A DNA stretch of 5,915 nt from Acidothermaceae bacterium (GTDB taxonomy: Bacteria > Actinomycetota > Actinomycetes > Acidothermales > Acidothermaceae): contig JAICLV010000144.1 of assembly GCA_025925185.1 (NCBI GenBank), positions 1 through 5,915 on the forward strand. The letters run 5' to 3'. Both the position numbers and the translations under genes were made by a program. Position 1 is the stretch's first letter. The number at the start of each line of letters is the position of its first letter. Positions 4,609-5,915 of this stretch are shown here, in pieces. Below the pieces are notes generated by a model. It had not been told where the DNA came from. It searched no databases and saw nothing but the letters and a program-made list of their open reading frames with translations.

Positions 4609-5915
4609 ATGGCACGAGCGGTCGGTATCGACCTGGGCACGACGAACTCCGTCGTCGCCGTCCTCGAGGGTGGCGAGCCCACGGTCATCGCGAACGCCGA
4701 GGGATCGCGCACCACGCCGTCCGTCGTCGCGTTTGCCAAGAACGGCGAGGTGCTGGTCGGCGAGGTTGCCAAGCGCCAGGCTGTCACCAACGCGGAGCGC
4801 ACGATCCGGTCGGTGAAGCGGCACATCGGCACCAACTGGACCATCGACATCGACGGCAAGAAGTACACGGCGCAGGAGATCAGCGCGCGCGTGCTGCAAA
4901 AGCTGAAGAGGGACGCCGAGGCCTACCTCGGCGAGCAGATCACCGACGCGGTGATCACCGTGCCCGCGTACTTCAACGACGCGCAGCGCGAGGCCACCAA
5001 GGAGGCCGGCACGATCGCCGGGCTCAACGTGCTGCGCATCATCAACGAGCCCACCGCGGCCGCGCTCGCCTACTCCCTCGACAAGGGCGAGAAGGAGCAG
5101 ACCATCCTGGTGTTCGACCTCGGTGGCGGCACCTTCGACGTGAGCCTGCTCGAGATCGGCGAGGGCATCGTCGAGGTCAAGGCGACCTCCGGAGACACCA
5201 AGCTCGGCGGCGACGACTGGGACCAGCGCATCGTCGACCACCTGGTCACCAGCTTCAAGAACAGCAACGGCGTCGACCTGGCGAAGGACAAGATGGCGCT
5301 GCAGCGGCTACGCGAGGCGGCCGAGAAGGCGAAGATCGAGCTGTCGCAGCAGGCCGAGACAACGGTCAACCTGCCGTACATCACGGCGAGTTCGGAGGGC
5401 CCGCTGCACCTCGAGGTGAAGGTCACCCGCAGCGAGTTCCAGAAGATGACGAGCGACCTGCTCGACCGCTGCAAGGGCCCGTTCCACCAGGCGATCAAAG
5501 ACGCCGGGATCACGACGAGCGCGATCGACCACGTGGTGCTCGTCGGCGGCTCGACCCGCATGCCGGCGGTCGTCGACTTGGTGCGCGAGCTGACCGGCGG
5601 CAAGGAGCCCAACAAGGGCGTCAACCCCGACGAGGTCGTCGCGGTCGGCGCGAGCCTGCAGGCCGGTGTGCTGAAGGGCGAGGTCAAGGACGTCCTGCTC
5701 CTCGACGTCACGCCGCTTTCCCTCGGTATCGAGACAAAGGGCGGCGTGTTCACCAAGCTCATCGAGCGCAACACCACGATCCCGACCAAGCGGTCGGAGA
5801 CCTTCACGACGGCCGACGACAACCAGCCGAGTGTGCAGATCCAGGTCTACCAAGGCGAGCGCGAGATGGCGGCCTACAACAAGAAGCTCGGCATGTTCGA
5901 GCTGACCGGTCTGCC
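4609..5915 (+). CDS. dnaK: Molecular chaperone DnaK (Hsp70), partial at 3' end
   Basis: The first 435 codons of a cytoplasmic ATP-dependent Hsp70 that binds exposed hydrophobic peptides with DnaJ and GrpE. The nucleotide-binding domain is complete: phosphate-1 loop GIDLGTTNS (D8), [10 protein letters not shown] (K55, equivalent to E. coli K70), INEPTAAAL (E147, equivalent to E171), [10 protein letters not shown] (T175, equivalent to T199) and [14 protein letters not shown]. The interdomain linker [13 protein letters not shown] is at 361-373, followed by the start of the beta substrate-binding domain, cut at [10 protein letters not shown]. The offset of 24 from E. coli numbering by E147 reflects absence of the insertion found in Gram-negative DnaK, as expected for an actinobacterium. 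AAGGAGA (4596-4602) stands 6 bases before the ATG. About 180 residues are missing beyond the edge. In relatives grpE, dnaJ and hspR follow; that is expected here but unseen. All visible active-site residues are intact. Confidence 0.97.
   Translation, partial: MARAVGIDLGTTNSVVAVLEGGEPTVIANAEGSRTTPSVVAFAKNGEVLVGEVAKRQAVTNAERTIRSVKRHIGTNWTIDIDGKKYTAQEISARVLQKLKRDAEAYLGEQITDAVITVPAYFNDAQREATKEAGTIAGLNVLRIINEPTAAALAYSLDKGEKEQTILVFDLGGGTFDVSLLEIGEGIVEVKATSGDTKLGGDDWDQRIVDHLVTSFKNSNGVDLAKDKMALQRLREAAEKAKIELSQQAETTVNLPYITASSEGPLHLEVKVTRSEFQKMTSDLLDRCKGPFHQAIKDAGITTSAIDHVVLVGGSTRMPAVVDLVRELTGGKEPNKGVNPDEVVAVGASLQAGVLKGEVKDVLLLDVTPLSLGIETKGGVFTKLIERNTTIPTKRSETFTTADDNQPSVQIQVYQGEREMAAYNKKLGMFELTGL

Noticed and set aside
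5070..5822. Open frame of 250 residues antisense to dnaK, with others at 4594-5241 and 5308-5853
   Set aside because: They mirror the codon pattern of dnaK, whose product is unambiguous, and show no family features.

Overview
The window is high-GC DNA with strongly GC-biased third codon positions, GTG starts and GGAGG-type ribosome binding sites. It carries a DnaK lacking about 24 residues of the nucleotide-binding domain relative to E. coli, HspR-type (HAIR) heat-shock operators, and a fused membrane/Fe-S reductase of the kind found in mycobacteria and streptomycetes. Together these indicate an actinobacterium (Actinomycetota); I cannot name a genus.

Layout from left to right. A small VOC/glyoxalase-like protein is encoded on + (51-410). 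A convergent gap follows with a nested inverted repeat that is probably a shared terminator (450-504). On the - strand lies a 697-residue membrane-anchored iron-sulfur oxidoreductase (522-2615). Upstream of it, after only 39 bp and probably in the same transcript, is a 528-residue secreted protein (2655-4241) with three cell-wall-binding type 2 (CWB2) repeats and a C-terminal domain that resembles the CU044_5270 family. A 367-bp divergent intergenic region (4242-4608) separates it from dnaK on +, which runs off the right edge (4609-5915, 435 codons seen).

The intergenic region is the richest part. Next to dnaK are a -35/-10 promoter, one HAIR operator covering the -10 and predicted transcription start, and a second HAIR-like inverted repeat upstream of the -35. 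Their centres are 52 bp apart, about five helical turns. The half nearer the CWB2 gene holds a 12-bp perfect palindrome, a short - strand reading frame whose C-terminus resembles the tail of the neighbouring CWB2 protein, a 13-bp perfect GC hairpin just after its stop, and a CACCTCC element complementary to the CWB2 ribosome binding site. I read this either as the relic 3' end of a lost paralogue with its terminator, or as a structured leader of the CWB2 gene.

DnaK is the central Hsp70 chaperone and is probably repressed by HspR, which would be encoded outside the window. The Fe-S reductase is a respiratory-type electron-transfer protein of unknown substrate. The CWB2 protein is an exported wall-associated protein. 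No mobile element, CRISPR array, tRNA or rRNA was seen. The window is mostly ordinary chromosomal core; the unusual points are the CWB2 fusion architecture and the organisation of the divergent control region.
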